A DNA stretch of 64,000 nt from Flavobacterium lacustre (GCF_027474525.2 NZ_CP114882.2:1178001-1242000), one strand, 5' to 3'; counted from the first letter of the stretch, positions 52,726-62,989 are shown. Numbers and translations are program-made. The notes: a model not told the origin generated them from the letters alone.

Positions 52726-54096
52726 TTATCCTAATATATCCAATACTAATGAAGGAAATAAACCAATGATGATATTCAAAGCAATTGCAACAACAGCGAC
52801 CGCATAAATCATAAAAGGTCTTCCGGTTCTTTCTTCATTTGGTTCTTTGGTATACATCGCTAAAATTAATTTGAAGTAGTATCCAACACTGATGATAGAA
52901 TTGATTACTGCTACAATAACCAGAGCAATATATCCATCTTGAATGGTTTGACTGAATAAAACTAACTTAGCAAAGAATCCTGCAAAAATTGGAATTCCAG
53001 CCATAGAGAGTAAAGATGCAGTTAGGATAGCGGCCAATAAAGGATTGCTTTTTCCTAATCCGTGGAAATTGGTAATATCTTCGTTGTCTCTGTTTTTACA
53101 AACGTATAAAATTACGCTGAAAGCAGCGATTCCAGCTAATGAATAAGCAGATGTGTAATATAATAAACTACCCGCAGAGGTAGATAAACTCAATAAAGTC
53201 ATTAACATAAAACCAGCGTGAGAAATCCCTGAAAATGCCAACATACGTTTGACATTGACTTGTCTTAAAGCCATGATGTTTCCAACGGTCATTGAAGTCA
53301 TAGAAATAACTACAACTACAATTTTAAATGCTTCTGAAATATCGGCATTCATAACTGATAATAATTTGTACAAAGTTGCCATTGCAACTACTTTGGCTAA
53401 TGTACTCATCAATGCTGTTGTCAAAGCTGGCGAACCTTCATATACATCTGGTGCCCAGAAATGAAAAGGAACTGCGGCGATTTTGAAAAACATTCCAATA
53501 GTCAATAAAGCAATTCCAATTGGAAACCAAATTGGTAATTCAGCTGATTGTGATAATTCACTGATTTCAATTACATCAAAACTTCCCATTGCTCCGTAAA
53601 TTAAACAAATACCAAACAATAAAATTCCAGAGGCAAAAGATCCCATAAGGAAATATTTCATTCCGGCTTCGTTACTTTTTAAATTCAATCGGTCGCTTGC
53701 CGCTAAAATGTATAAGGAAATAGATAAAACTTCGATTCCTAAGAAGAACATAGCTAAGTTTCCAAAAGAAACCATAGCAACGGCTCCTGCCAATAAAAAT
53801 ACTTTTATGGCAATAAAATCAGAAATTTTATTTTGATGATTTTCGTAGAAATTATGTCCTAAACCTACCAAAAATATAGTAAGTACAATAAATAATGAAG
53901 AGAAAGCAGTCGAGAACTTACTTACAGTAATCATGTTATTGTAGTAACTTTCGGTTGAATTAAATTCGGATACTGTTAGTCCAAGAACCGCAAGCAGTCC
54001 GATAATTGTTACCGGAACAATGGCTTTTCTTAAATTAAAAATTTCAAATAAAAGGCATAAAACACCTAATCCTATTATAGCTATTAATGTATTCAT
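52726..54096 (-). CDS. nuoN: NADH-quinone oxidoreductase subunit N
   Basis: 456 residues, about 14 membrane helices, one of the three antiporter-like proton-pumping subunits of complex I. Conserved segments include the GIEVLSISLYILAASDR helix with the key Glu, the LLTIGMFFKIAAVPFHFWAPDVYEGSP helix with the pumping Lys, and RQVNVKRMLAFSGISHAGF. Last gene of the nuo operon; 12 bp after nuoM. Confidence 0.96.
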   Translation of the reverse strand: MNTLIAIIGLGVLCLLFEIFNLRKAIVPVTIIGLLAVLGLTVSEFNSTESYYNNMITVSKFSTAFSSLFIVLTIFLVGLGHNFYENHQNKISDFIAIKVFLLAGAVAMVSFGNLAMFFLGIEVLSISLYILAASDRLNLKSNEAGMKYFLMGSFASGILLFGICLIYGAMGSFDVIEISELSQSAELPIWFPIGIALLTIGMFFKIAAVPFHFWAPDVYEGSPALTTALMSTLAKVVAMATLYKLLSVMNADISEAFKIVVVVISMTSMTVGNIMALRQVNVKRMLAFSGISHAGFMLMTLLSLSTSAGSLLYYTSAYSLAGIAAFSVILYVCKNRDNEDITNFHGLGKSNPLLAAILTASLLSMAGIPIFAGFFAKLVLFSQTIQDGYIALVIVAVINSIISVGYYFKLILAMYTKEPNEERTGRPFMIYAVAVVAIALNIIIGLFPSLVLDILG

Positions 54097-54108
54097 TTTT
54101 TATTTGAC

Positions 54109-55551
54109 TTAGTTAATTCTGTTTATTTGTGTTAAAATTTCTTGAAGACTTGGTGTAATCAAATCTACGATTGGTTTTGGATACAATCCAAAAAAGAATA
54201 AAACGGCAATGATGAGCACCAAAGTGATTCCTTCATTTGCGGTAACATCTGCGAATAATTTTGAATTAGTTTCCCCCAACATGGCATATTGAAACATTTT
54301 CAACATATAATACGCTCCTAAAATAATGGTTGTTCCCCCTAAAATGGCAAACCAAATATTTATTTGTGAAAGGCTGTACAATACGGTGAATTCTCCAACA
54401 AAGTTAAAAGTAGATGGTAAAGCTACAGAAGCTAGAACCAATATTAAAAACATAGAAGTAAATTTTGGAGATTGAGCACGAATTCCGCCCATTTCTGCAA
54501 TTACTCTTGTTTCGTATCTTCTAAAAATAATTTCAGCTACAAAGAACAAACCAACGACTACAAAACCGTGAGCAATCATTTGTAAAACCGCTCCGTTTAA
54601 ACCGTCTAAAGTTAAAGTGTACGTTCCGGCAGCAATTAATCCAACGTGAGCTAGTGAAGAGTATGCCAATAATTTTTTCAAATCTTTTTGTCTCAAAGCT
54701 ACGATTGAACCATAAATAACACCGGCAATTCCTATAGCAATGAATATAAACATATATTCTTTTGCAGCTAATGGTGCCAAAGGTAATTGCCAACGGATTA
54801 CACTGTATAATCCCATTTTAAGCATAATTCCTGACAAAAGCATAGTTCCAACTGTTGGTGCTTTTTGGTAAACTTTTGCTTGCCAAGTATGAAATGGAAT
54901 CAAAGGAATTTTGATAGCATATGCTAAAAAGAAAGCTAAGAAAATCCATAATTGTTCAGCAGCTGATAAGTTGATTTTGTATAAATCTTCTATAAGGAAA
55001 CTACCTGCTTTTTGGTACAAATAAACAAACGCCACTAGCATGAATAAAGAACCTGCCAGGGTGTAGATAAAGAATTTTACTACTGCTTTTTTACGTTCTT
55101 CAGCATCTCCGTTACCCCAAATTAAAGCGATAAAGTAAATAGGAATCAATGATAATTCCCAGAATATGTAATATAAAAGTCCATCAGCAGCTAAGAACGT
55201 TCCTGCCATAGCAAATGCCATGAAAAGAATTAAAGCATAAAAAGCTTTTGCATTTTTATAATCATTCCCAAAAGAAGAAAATATAATTATTGGAGTCAAA
55301 GCAGTTGTCAATAAAAGCATGGCTAATGATAATCCATCCGCTTTTAAGGCAAAAGAAACATTCGGTTTAGTAATCCATTGGTTGATTAAACTGATATTTT
55401 CGCCTAAATTGTAGTGGTTTAATACTACAATTGAACAGCCTAAAGCCGCTAAGCTGAAGAACAAAGCTACTTTCGAAGCAAACTTATCACCGGCTATATA
55501 AGTGGTAAAAGCACCAACCAAAAGAATAATTAATATAAGAGATACATTCAT
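54109..55551 (-). CDS. nuoM: NADH-quinone oxidoreductase subunit M
   Basis: 480 residues with many membrane helices. Motifs of the antiporter-like fold: LYYIFWELSLIPIYFIALIWG (functional Glu), FFLAYAIKIPLIPFHTWQAKVYQKAPTVGTMLLSG (functional Lys), RQKDLKKLLAYSSLAHVG. Proton-pumping subunit between NuoL and NuoN. Nine bp separate it from nuoL. Confidence 0.97.
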   Translation of the reverse strand: MNVSLILIILLVGAFTTYIAGDKFASKVALFFSLAALGCSIVVLNHYNLGENISLINQWITKPNVSFALKADGLSLAMLLLTTALTPIIIFSSFGNDYKNAKAFYALILFMAFAMAGTFLAADGLLYYIFWELSLIPIYFIALIWGNGDAEERKKAVVKFFIYTLAGSLFMLVAFVYLYQKAGSFLIEDLYKINLSAAEQLWIFLAFFLAYAIKIPLIPFHTWQAKVYQKAPTVGTMLLSGIMLKMGLYSVIRWQLPLAPLAAKEYMFIFIAIGIAGVIYGSIVALRQKDLKKLLAYSSLAHVGLIAAGTYTLTLDGLNGAVLQMIAHGFVVVGLFFVAEIIFRRYETRVIAEMGGIRAQSPKFTSMFLILVLASVALPSTFNFVGEFTVLYSLSQINIWFAILGGTTIILGAYYMLKMFQYAMLGETNSKLFADVTANEGITLVLIIAVLFFFGLYPKPIVDLITPSLQEILTQINRIN

Positions 55552-55560
55552 AGTATTAAA

Positions 55561-57450
55561 TTATTGAGCTAAAAATAAATAGGAAATAATGGCGCAAAGC
55601 CCTAAAACAAAAGCAAAAAGGTATAATCCAACACTTCCGTTCTGTATTTTTTTACCTTGAAAACTGATTTCGTTGGTTACTTTTCCTAATCCAAAAACCA
55701 ATGCAGATAATGCGGTTTCTACATCGTCTCTAAAGAAACGAGATAATCCTTTTACCGATTTTACAAATAAATAGTCATAGATTTCATCTACATAATATTT
55801 GTTGTACAACACTTTTGTGATTCCTGTAATTTCAGCATCTGCATCAGGAAGAGTGTTTTGTTTAATGTATTTGATGTATGCAATTACTATCCCAACTAAA
55901 CCTCCGATAACAGCGATTGCCATTAAAATATATTCGGTTATCCCTAAATGGTGTTCTGCCGAAGCTAATTTTGGCAAAATAGGAGTTAAATAACCGTTCA
56001 GCCAACTGTGTCCAGGTAAACTGATGATTCCTCCAATAGTAGCAAGGATTGCCAAAATGATTAAAGGAAATGTAATTAAAGCAGGACTTTCATGCAAATG
56101 ATGTTTTTGTTCTTCGGTACCTCTAAATTCTTTAAAGAATGTCAAGAATATCAATCGGAACATATAAAATGCTGTCATAATTGAAGCAATAGAAGCGACA
56201 ATCCATAACGGAATGTTATGATGAAAAGCCACTAATAAAATTTCGTCTTTTGAGAAAAATCCTGAGAACAAAGGAACTCCAGAAATTGCCAAAGAAGAAA
56301 TTAACATGGTTGCATAGGTTATTGGCATTACTTTTTTCAATCCACCCATTTTGCGCATGTCTTGTTCTCCATGTAAAGCGTGAATCACAGAACCTGAACC
56401 CAAGAACAAACAAGCTTTGAAGAAAGCATGTGTGATTACGTGGAAAACAGCTACTTCATAAGCGCCTAATCCTAAAGCTAAAAACATTAATCCCAATTGA
56501 GATACAGTAGAATAAGCTAATACTTTTTTGATGTCATTTTGTACTAAACCAATAGTTGCAGCAACCAATGCCGTTATAGCTCCAACAATTGCAATTATAT
56601 TTTGAACATCTGGTGTCAAATCAAACAAAAAGTTCAATCGTGTAATCATAAAAATACCCGCGGTAACCATTGTCGCTGCGTGAATCAAAGCCGAAACTGG
56701 TGTTGGTCCAGCCATTGCATCCGGCAACCAAGTGTATAATGGAATTTGTGCTGATTTTCCACAAGCTCCAATAAACAGTGCAAAAGCGGCAGCAGAAAGC
56801 CAATACATATTAAGGTCAGTTGCACCAGCAATTGCCGTTTTTAAAGTAGCATAATCTAATGTAGAAAATAAATGTCCAAGAATAAATATTCCGATTAACA
56901 ATCCTAAATCTCCAATACGGTTCATAATGAATGCCTTTTTTGCAGCATCATTAAATTCTTGGTTTTTATACCAAAATCCAATTAGTAAGTAGGAGCAAAG
57001 ACCAACGCCTTCCCAACCAATGAACATCACTAATAAATTACTTCCGATAACTAACGTAATCATGAAGAATACAAACAAATTCAAATACGCAAAGAACTTA
57101 TGCATATTTTCATCGTCGTGCATGTAACTGATAGAATATAAATGAATCAATGATCCAATTCCGGTTACAAAAAGCAGCCATAAAATAGACAATTGATCTA
57201 AAAGAAAGCCAAAATCTAATTTGAAAGTACTGATTTGAATCCATTCAAAAAGAGAAACTTGTATTCCTGCAGGATTTGATGAAATCCCTCCGAAAAAATA
57301 TAAAGTTGCAGCAAAAGAAACCACAACCGAAAGGGTTCCGATAATTCCTGAAACCGATTTCCCAAGGCTCTTTCCAAAGAAAACATTGGTTAAAAATCCT
57401 AAAAAAGGAGCAAGAACTAAAACTAAAGCTATATTGGTATTCATTTCCAT
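55561..57450 (-). CDS. nuoL: NADH-quinone oxidoreductase subunit L
   Basis: 629 residues. Antiporter-like core (MFIGWEGVGLCSYLLIGFWY, AACGKSAQIPLYTWLPDAMAGPTPVSALIHAATMVTAG, NDIKKVLAYSTVSQLGLM) plus the C-terminal extension that forms the long lateral helix and its anchor. It is the most distal pump of the membrane arm. It directly abuts nuoK. Confidence 0.97.
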   Translation of the reverse strand: MEMNTNIALVLVLAPFLGFLTNVFFGKSLGKSVSGIIGTLSVVVSFAATLYFFGGISSNPAGIQVSLFEWIQISTFKLDFGFLLDQLSILWLLFVTGIGSLIHLYSISYMHDDENMHKFFAYLNLFVFFMITLVIGSNLLVMFIGWEGVGLCSYLLIGFWYKNQEFNDAAKKAFIMNRIGDLGLLIGIFILGHLFSTLDYATLKTAIAGATDLNMYWLSAAAFALFIGACGKSAQIPLYTWLPDAMAGPTPVSALIHAATMVTAGIFMITRLNFLFDLTPDVQNIIAIVGAITALVAATIGLVQNDIKKVLAYSTVSQLGLMFLALGLGAYEVAVFHVITHAFFKACLFLGSGSVIHALHGEQDMRKMGGLKKVMPITYATMLISSLAISGVPLFSGFFSKDEILLVAFHHNIPLWIVASIASIMTAFYMFRLIFLTFFKEFRGTEEQKHHLHESPALITFPLIILAILATIGGIISLPGHSWLNGYLTPILPKLASAEHHLGITEYILMAIAVIGGLVGIVIAYIKYIKQNTLPDADAEITGITKVLYNKYYVDEIYDYLFVKSVKGLSRFFRDDVETALSALVFGLGKVTNEISFQGKKIQNGSVGLYLFAFVLGLCAIISYLFLAQ

Positions 57451-57771
57451 TTATCCTTTTAAGTTTTTTAAATTATCGATACTAATCGAACCTGAATTTC
57501 TGAATATCGACACTAAAATTGCTAATCCTACAGCAACTTCCGCCGCAGCAACAGCCATCGAGAAAAACACGAAAACCTGTCCTTGTGCATCTTGGTGATA
57601 GGTCGAAAAAGCCACAAACAATAAGTTTACCGCATTCAACATAATTTCGATAGACATGAAAACGATAATGGCATTTCGTCTGTATAAAACTCCAAAGATT
57701 CCAATACAAAAAAGGATAATGCTCAGGAAGATATAATTTTCTATACCAATTTGATTTAAAATATTATTCAT
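57451..57771 (-). CDS. nuoK: NADH-quinone oxidoreductase subunit K
   Basis: 106 residues from ATG 57771 ([35 protein letters not shown]); a start at 57816 would overlap nuoJ and adds a non-family leader. Three membrane helices. The conserved glutamates of the E-channel are in [18 protein letters not shown] and [15 protein letters not shown]. Confidence 0.95.
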   Translation of the reverse strand: MNNILNQIGIENYIFLSIILFCIGIFGVLYRRNAIIVFMSIEIMLNAVNLLFVAFSTYHQDAQGQVFVFFSMAVAAAEVAVGLAILVSIFRNSGSISIDNLKNLKG

Positions 57772-57772
57772 A

Positions 57773-58285
57773 TTATTTCTGCAATTTTTCTTTTTTAGAC
57801 AATAGAACAGTACCAATCATCGCTACCAAAAGCAATATTGATGCAAATTCGAAAGGAACCATATATTCGTTCAATAGTATTTTACCCAACACTTTGATAG
57901 ATTGATAATCTTCACCAGTTGCAATATATTCGCCAACAATAGGTTTAGAATTGATGAAAATAGCAATTAAAACCAAACAGATTAAACAAAAAGAAACCAA
58001 AGCACCAAGCCTTGTAATTCTTGGTTTGTGTACTTCATTTTCTTTATTTAAGTTCATCAACATGATGGTAAATAAGAACAAAATCATAATCGCTCCCGAA
58101 TATACAATTACATGAACTATGGCTAAAAACTGTGCATTCAATAACAAATAATGTCCGGCAATCGAGAAGAAACAAATCACTAAGTAAATAGCACTGTGAA
58201 TCGGATTTCGACTAAAAATGGTCAAAAATGCTGTTGATAATGTGATTGCGGCTAATACGCAAAAAAGTATAAGTAATATAGACAT
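57773..58285 (-). CDS. nuoJ: NADH-quinone oxidoreductase subunit J
   Basis: 170 residues with five membrane helices. The [52 protein letters not shown] segment is typical, including the pi-bulge helix with the conserved Tyr-Ser-Gly. Shares one base with the end of nuoI. Confidence 0.96.
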   Translation of the reverse strand: MSILLILFCVLAAITLSTAFLTIFSRNPIHSAIYLVICFFSIAGHYLLLNAQFLAIVHVIVYSGAIMILFLFTIMLMNLNKENEVHKPRITRLGALVSFCLICLVLIAIFINSKPIVGEYIATGEDYQSIKVLGKILLNEYMVPFEFASILLLVAMIGTVLLSKKEKLQK

Positions 58286-58830
58286 TAGTTAGCGTTTTTA
58301 AGTTGAGCATTTTTTATGGCCATTTCCAGAGGCATAACCAATTTATCTTTTCCAAAAATAAAATCTTCTCTTTCGTAGCTCGAAGGAACCAATACTTTTG
58401 AGGTTGTCAAGTAAATCGCATCTTTCGGACAAGCCTCTTCGCACAAACCGCAAAAAATACAACGCAACATATTGATTTCATATATTTCGGCATACTTTTC
58501 TTCTCGGTACAAATGTTTTTCATCCGCTCTGCGTTCTGCCGCTTTCATAGTAATCGCTTCTGCAGGGCAGGACAAAGCACACAAACCACAAGCCGTACAG
58601 TTTTCGCGCCCCTCTTCATCGCGTTTCAACATGTGTTGACCACGATATACAGGACTCATTTCACGAACTTGTTCCGGATACTGAATCGTTGCTTTTTTCT
58701 TAAAAAAGTGTTTAATCGTAATAAACAACCCTTTTACAATTGCTATAAGATACATGCGCTCCAAAAAAGTCATCTCTTTGTTCGAGACCATCTTCTTTCT
58801 ACCCGATAATGATATAGTTTCTATTGACAT
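58285..58830 (-). CDS. nuoI: NADH-quinone oxidoreductase subunit I
   Basis: 181 residues carrying two 4Fe-4S clusters (N6a and N6b): CTACGLCALSCPAEAI and CIFCGLCEEACPKDAI, each CxxCxxCxxxCP. It links the peripheral to the membrane arm. Preceded by a 111-bp gap after nuoH that contains the dispersed repeat at 58858-58927, the only large gap in this part of the operon. Confidence 0.97.
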   Translation of the reverse strand: MSIETISLSGRKKMVSNKEMTFLERMYLIAIVKGLFITIKHFFKKKATIQYPEQVREMSPVYRGQHMLKRDEEGRENCTACGLCALSCPAEAITMKAAERRADEKHLYREEKYAEIYEINMLRCIFCGLCEEACPKDAIYLTTSKVLVPSSYEREDFIFGKDKLVMPLEMAIKNAQLKNAN

Positions 58831-58857
58831 TTTTATTTTTTATTTGAAGCTAATCCT

Positions 58858-58927
58858 GCTATTCGTTGCAATCTTTTATCCTGAACTTGTTTCAGGATAA
58901 AGGATTTCACTACTATCAGGGCTAGGG
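58858..58927 (+). repeat. dispersed hairpin repeat, copy 2 (inside nuo operon)
   Basis: Flanks GCTATTCGTTGCAATC and ATCAGGGCTAGGG match copy 1 at 7821-7923; the stem TTTATCCTGAA (58875-58885) / TTCAGGATAAA (58891-58901) differs. Oriented against nuo transcription, between nuoH and nuoI. Confidence 0.65.
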
Positions 58928-58941
58928 CTTTTCGTATTTAA

Positions 58942-59994
58942 TTAGAATCCTAAATAAGCAGCAATATCGCTTCTTAAAATCACAATTCCTGTAATCATAA
59001 TATTGATGATAGATAGCGGAATTAATATTCTCCATCCCAAATGCATCAATTGATCGTATCTGAATCTCGGAATCGTCCAGCGAATCCACATATAGAAAAA
59101 GATGAACCCACAAATTTTTGCAAATAAAACAATAATTCCGATGATATTTCCAATATTCACCCCAACGTTTTCAACAACCCAACTCATTCCCGGATAATTA
59201 TAACCTCCAAAGAATAAAATCGCTAAAATCGTAGAAGAAATAAACATATTAGCATATTCAGCAAACAAATAGAATCCCATTTTCATCGAAGAATATTCCG
59301 TATGGTATCCTCCAATTAATTCACTTTCGCATTCCGCTAAGTCAAATGGTGTTCTGTTTGTTTCTGCAAAAGCACAAATCAAAAAGATTAAGAATGATAG
59401 CGGTTGGTAAAATACATTCCAGTTCATTCCGGCTTGTTGCGCAGAAATTTCTCTTAAACTCAAAGTACCAGTCATCATCAACAAAGCAATCATTGATAAT
59501 CCCATCGCTACTTCATATGAAACCATCTGCGAAGCTGCACGAACCGCTCCCATCAAAGAGAACTTATTATTCGATGCCCATCCACCAATCATGATTCCGT
59601 AAACTCCCACAGAAACTACTCCGAAGAAGTATAACAATCCAATATTCAAATCAGTAGCTTGTAGTAAAACGTCTCTACCAAAAATATGTAATTTGTCTCC
59701 CCAAGGAATTACTGCACTGGTCATTAAAGCCGTACTCATGGCAATAGCAGGACCTACAAAAAATAAGAATCGATTTGGAGTATTTGGTTCAAATTCTTCT
59801 TTCGAAAATAATTTTAAACCATCAGCAAGTGGTTGTAATAATCCACCAAAACCGGCACGATTGGGACCAACTCTGTCTTGTAAAAAAGCAGCCACTTTAC
59901 GTTCCGCCCAAGTAGAGTACATTGCCATAATCATTGTCACAGCAAAAACTACAACAATAACAACACTTTTTTCTATAATAAACGTACTATCCAT
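58942..59994 (-). CDS. nuoH: NADH-quinone oxidoreductase subunit H
   Basis: 350 residues from ATG 59994 (MDSTFIIEKSVVIVVVFAV); an ATG at 60003 is also in frame. Eight or so membrane helices. Signatures: ERKVAAFLQDRVGPNRAGFGGLLQPLADGLKLFSKE and RTPFDLAECESELIGGYHTEYS, which form the quinone pocket. Near-overlap with nuoG. Confidence 0.97.
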   Translation of the reverse strand: MDSTFIIEKSVVIVVVFAVTMIMAMYSTWAERKVAAFLQDRVGPNRAGFGGLLQPLADGLKLFSKEEFEPNTPNRFLFFVGPAIAMSTALMTSAVIPWGDKLHIFGRDVLLQATDLNIGLLYFFGVVSVGVYGIMIGGWASNNKFSLMGAVRAASQMVSYEVAMGLSMIALLMMTGTLSLREISAQQAGMNWNVFYQPLSFLIFLICAFAETNRTPFDLAECESELIGGYHTEYSSMKMGFYLFAEYANMFISSTILAILFFGGYNYPGMSWVVENVGVNIGNIIGIIVLFAKICGFIFFYMWIRWTIPRFRYDQLMHLGWRILIPLSIINIMITGIVILRSDIAAYLGF

Positions 59995-59996
59995 TT

Positions 59997-61028
59997 TTAA
60001 CAAGTTTGGTCATTAGGTTTCAATGGAATTTCAGCCATACTAATTTTTTTACGATCTTCTTCTCTACCTAAAAGGATAGTCTCTTCTGTGTTAATAACAA
60101 CTTTCTCTAATTTACGATTGTATTTGTTTTGATTGATTACGGAGTCTTTTTCAAAAGCTCTTGGTCCTTCAATAGTCCAATCGTTAACATCTTTATGGTC
60201 AAAACGACAACTGTTACAGATGAATTCTTCTACTTCATGATACTCATCTTTACGACCGGTAACACGTTGTATTTCTCCACCAAACATCCAAACGGTTGTT
60301 TTTCCGCAACATCCTGGAGTTGTACATTCTCTGTGTGCATTATATGGTTTGTTGAACCAAACTCTTGATTTGAATCTAAAAGTTTTATCAGTCAAAGCGC
60401 CTACAGGACATACGTCAATCATATTTCCGGAAAACTCATTGTCAATCGCTTTTGAAATACAAGTAGAAATATTAGCATGATCCCCGCGATCCATTACACC
60501 ATGTACTCTGTTATCGGTCAATTGATCCGCAACTTGTACACAACGTTGACATAAAATACAACGGTTCATATGCAATTGAATATTTGGACCAATATCTTCC
60601 GGTTCAAATGTTCTTTTTTCTTCTATGTAACGACTTTGAGATTTTCCATGCTCAAAACTCAAATTTTGCAAATCACATTCTCCTGCCTGATCACAAACCG
60701 GGCAATCTAATGGGTGATTGATTAATAAAAATTCAGTTACTGATTTTCTGGCTTCGGTTACTCTTTCAGAAGATTTACTGTTTACTTCCATTCCGTCCAT
60801 ACAACCCGTTACACAGGAAGCCATTAATTTTGGCATTGGTCTCGGATCTGCTTCACTCCCTTTGGCAACTTCTACTAAACAACAACGACATTTACCACCG
60901 CTTCCTTTTAGTTTAGAATAATAGCACATTGCTGGTGGAACTACTTCCCCACCAATCATACGGGCTGCTTGCAGGATGGTTGTCCCTGGTTCTACTTCTA
61001 TTGACTGACCGTCTATTGTTACTTTCAT
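59997..61028 (-). CDS. nuoG: NADH-quinone oxidoreductase subunit G, short form
   Basis: 343 residues, far shorter than the roughly 700-900 of E. coli or Thermus NuoG. Present: the N-terminal 2Fe-2S ferredoxin domain (CYYSKLKGSGGKCRCCLVEV and a later Cys), the His-Cys3 cluster (HPLDCPVCDQAGECDLQ) and the 4Fe-4S cluster (CILCQRCVQVADQ with a later CPVGALT). A further Cys group (CTTPGCC ... CNSC) matches the start of the molybdopterin-type domain, after which the protein ends. The stop is clean, in an otherwise intact operon, so this appears to be the natural form in these bacteria, not a pseudogene. Confidence 0.93.
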   Translation of the reverse strand: MKVTIDGQSIEVEPGTTILQAARMIGGEVVPPAMCYYSKLKGSGGKCRCCLVEVAKGSEADPRPMPKLMASCVTGCMDGMEVNSKSSERVTEARKSVTEFLLINHPLDCPVCDQAGECDLQNLSFEHGKSQSRYIEEKRTFEPEDIGPNIQLHMNRCILCQRCVQVADQLTDNRVHGVMDRGDHANISTCISKAIDNEFSGNMIDVCPVGALTDKTFRFKSRVWFNKPYNAHRECTTPGCCGKTTVWMFGGEIQRVTGRKDEYHEVEEFICNSCRFDHKDVNDWTIEGPRAFEKDSVINQNKYNRKLEKVVINTEETILLGREEDRKKISMAEIPLKPNDQTC

Positions 61029-61086
61029 TTTTTTAGGTCTTATTGTCTAAAATCAGAATTTTAAATTCTAGATTTTTAAATTTTAA

Positions 61087-62454
61087 CTATACTGTTTGTT
61101 TTGCTACTAAATGCTTTACTTTTTCAAAAGGCTCATTCACAAAATGGTCTCTGTGTTTTATTTTTTCCGGAAAACGAATGTGATATTCAAACTCATCTCT
61201 AAAGTGACGAATCGCAGCAGCTACAGGCCAAGAAGCAGCGTCACCTAAAGGACAAATCGTATTCCCTTCAATTTTGCTTTGAATGCTTAACAGCAATTCA
61301 ATATCTTCTTCACGACCGTGACCATTTTCAATTCGGTGCAATACTTTTTCTAACCAACCCGTTCCTTCACGACATGGTGTGCATTGTCCACAACTTTCGT
61401 GGTGGTAAAAGCGAGAGAAATTCCAAGTATTACGAACGATACAAGACGTGTCATTATATACAATAAATCCACCTGAACCTAACATTGATCCGGTAGCAAA
61501 ACCACCGTCACTTAAAGATTCGTATGACATCAATCGGTCTTCACCGGCCGCTGTTTTGTAGATTAAATTAGCAGGTAAAACGGGAACTGAACTTCCTCCG
61601 GGCACGAATGCTTTCAAAGGTCTGTCAGAACTCATTCCGCCTAAATATTCATCAGAATTCATGAATTCGTAAACGCTTAATCCCAATTCAATTTCGTAAA
61701 CACCAGGATTTTTGATGTGTCCTGAAGCTGAAATTAATTTAGTACCAGTAGAACGACCAATACCAATTTTAGCATAATCAGCACCTGAATTGTTTACAAT
61801 CCATGGCACAGCAGCGATAGTTTCAACGTTATTTACTACTGTTGGATTTGCCCAAAGTCCTGATACTGCAGGAAATGGAGGTTTGATACGTGGATTTCCA
61901 CGTTTTCCTTCCAATGATTCAATTAATGCAGTTTCTTCACCACAAATGTAAGCTCCGGCTCCACAATGAACATGAAGTTCTAAGTCGAAACCTGAACCTA
62001 ATATATTTTTACCCAAAAATCCTGCAGCCTTAGCTTCGGCAATGGCTCTTTCTAATATTTTGTAAACCCACATGTATTCTCCACGAATGTAGATATACGA
62101 ACGATTGGCACCCAATGCGTAACTGGAAGTAATCATTCCTTCAATCAATAAATGAGGAATAAATTCCATCAAATAACGATCTTTGAATGTTCCCGGCTCA
62201 GACTCATCGGCATTACAAACCAAATGTCTTGGTTTTCCTGATTTTTTATCAATAAAACTCCATTTCATTCCGGCAGGGAAACCAGCTCCACCACGACCAC
62301 GTAATCCTGAAGTTTTCACTTCTTCAACAACTTCGTCCGGAGTTAGGGTTTTTAATGCTTTTTCTACAGAAGCATAACCGCCGTTTGCGCGATAAACTTC
62401 GTAGGTTTTGATTCCTGGGATATTGATTTTATCTAATAATATTTTTTGTGACAT
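61087..62454 (-). CDS. nuoF: NADH-quinone oxidoreductase subunit F
   Basis: 455 residues. NADH and FMN site: LRGRGGAGFPAGMKWSF and CNADESEPGTFKDRYLME; CGAGAYICGEETALIESLEGKRG; 4Fe-4S cluster N3 in CGQCTPCREGTGW and a later Cys in NTICPLGDAASWP. It is the electron entry point of complex I. Starts 1 bp after nuoE. Confidence 0.97.
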   Translation of the reverse strand: MSQKILLDKINIPGIKTYEVYRANGGYASVEKALKTLTPDEVVEEVKTSGLRGRGGAGFPAGMKWSFIDKKSGKPRHLVCNADESEPGTFKDRYLMEFIPHLLIEGMITSSYALGANRSYIYIRGEYMWVYKILERAIAEAKAAGFLGKNILGSGFDLELHVHCGAGAYICGEETALIESLEGKRGNPRIKPPFPAVSGLWANPTVVNNVETIAAVPWIVNNSGADYAKIGIGRSTGTKLISASGHIKNPGVYEIELGLSVYEFMNSDEYLGGMSSDRPLKAFVPGGSSVPVLPANLIYKTAAGEDRLMSYESLSDGGFATGSMLGSGGFIVYNDTSCIVRNTWNFSRFYHHESCGQCTPCREGTGWLEKVLHRIENGHGREEDIELLLSIQSKIEGNTICPLGDAASWPVAAAIRHFRDEFEYHIRFPEKIKHRDHFVNEPFEKVKHLVAKQTV

Positions 62455-62455
62455 C

Positions 62456-62953
62456 TTATTTATCGTGTAATATTATTGTATTGTTTTTGCAATCGTCGAT
62501 TAACTGATCGATTTTTTGTTCGTTTAAGTGTTCTTTGTAAAAATCACCCAATTGCATCATTGGAGCATATCCACAAGCACCTAAACATTCAACACCAACA
62601 ACGGTAAAGTTTCCGTCTTCGGTTGTTTCGCCTAGATTTATACCTAGTTTTTCACAAGTATAGTCCATCAAGTTTTCGGCTCCATTCAAACAACAAGGAG
62701 ACGTTTGACAGAATTCGAACATGTATTTTCCTATTGGTTTTTGGTTAAACATGGTGTAAAAAGAAACTACTTCATAAACCTCAATTGGTTTAATCTGTAT
62801 AATTTCGGCAACCTTGTTCATTAATTCAATACTCAACCAATTTTCATGTGCATCCTGAACTTCATGTAAAACAGGCAACAAAGCTGATTTTCTTTTATCT
62901 TCAGGATAATGACTAATTAATTCATTGATGCGATTCATCAATGTTTCAGTCAT
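62456..62953 (-). CDS. nuoE: NADH-quinone oxidoreductase subunit E
   Basis: 165 residues from ATG 62953 (MTETLMNRINELISHYPEDKRKSALLPVLH); a start at 62986 is possible and adds eleven residues. The 2Fe-2S cluster N1a ligands are in CQTSPCCLNGAENL and CLGACGYAPMMQL. Thioredoxin-like fold, partner of NuoF. Confidence 0.95.
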   Translation of the reverse strand: MTETLMNRINELISHYPEDKRKSALLPVLHEVQDAHENWLSIELMNKVAEIIQIKPIEVYEVVSFYTMFNQKPIGKYMFEFCQTSPCCLNGAENLMDYTCEKLGINLGETTEDGNFTVVGVECLGACGYAPMMQLGDFYKEHLNEQKIDQLIDDCKNNTIILHDK

Positions 62954-62989
62954 GTTTATTTCTTGTTTGTGATAGGTACGTTCCATAAT

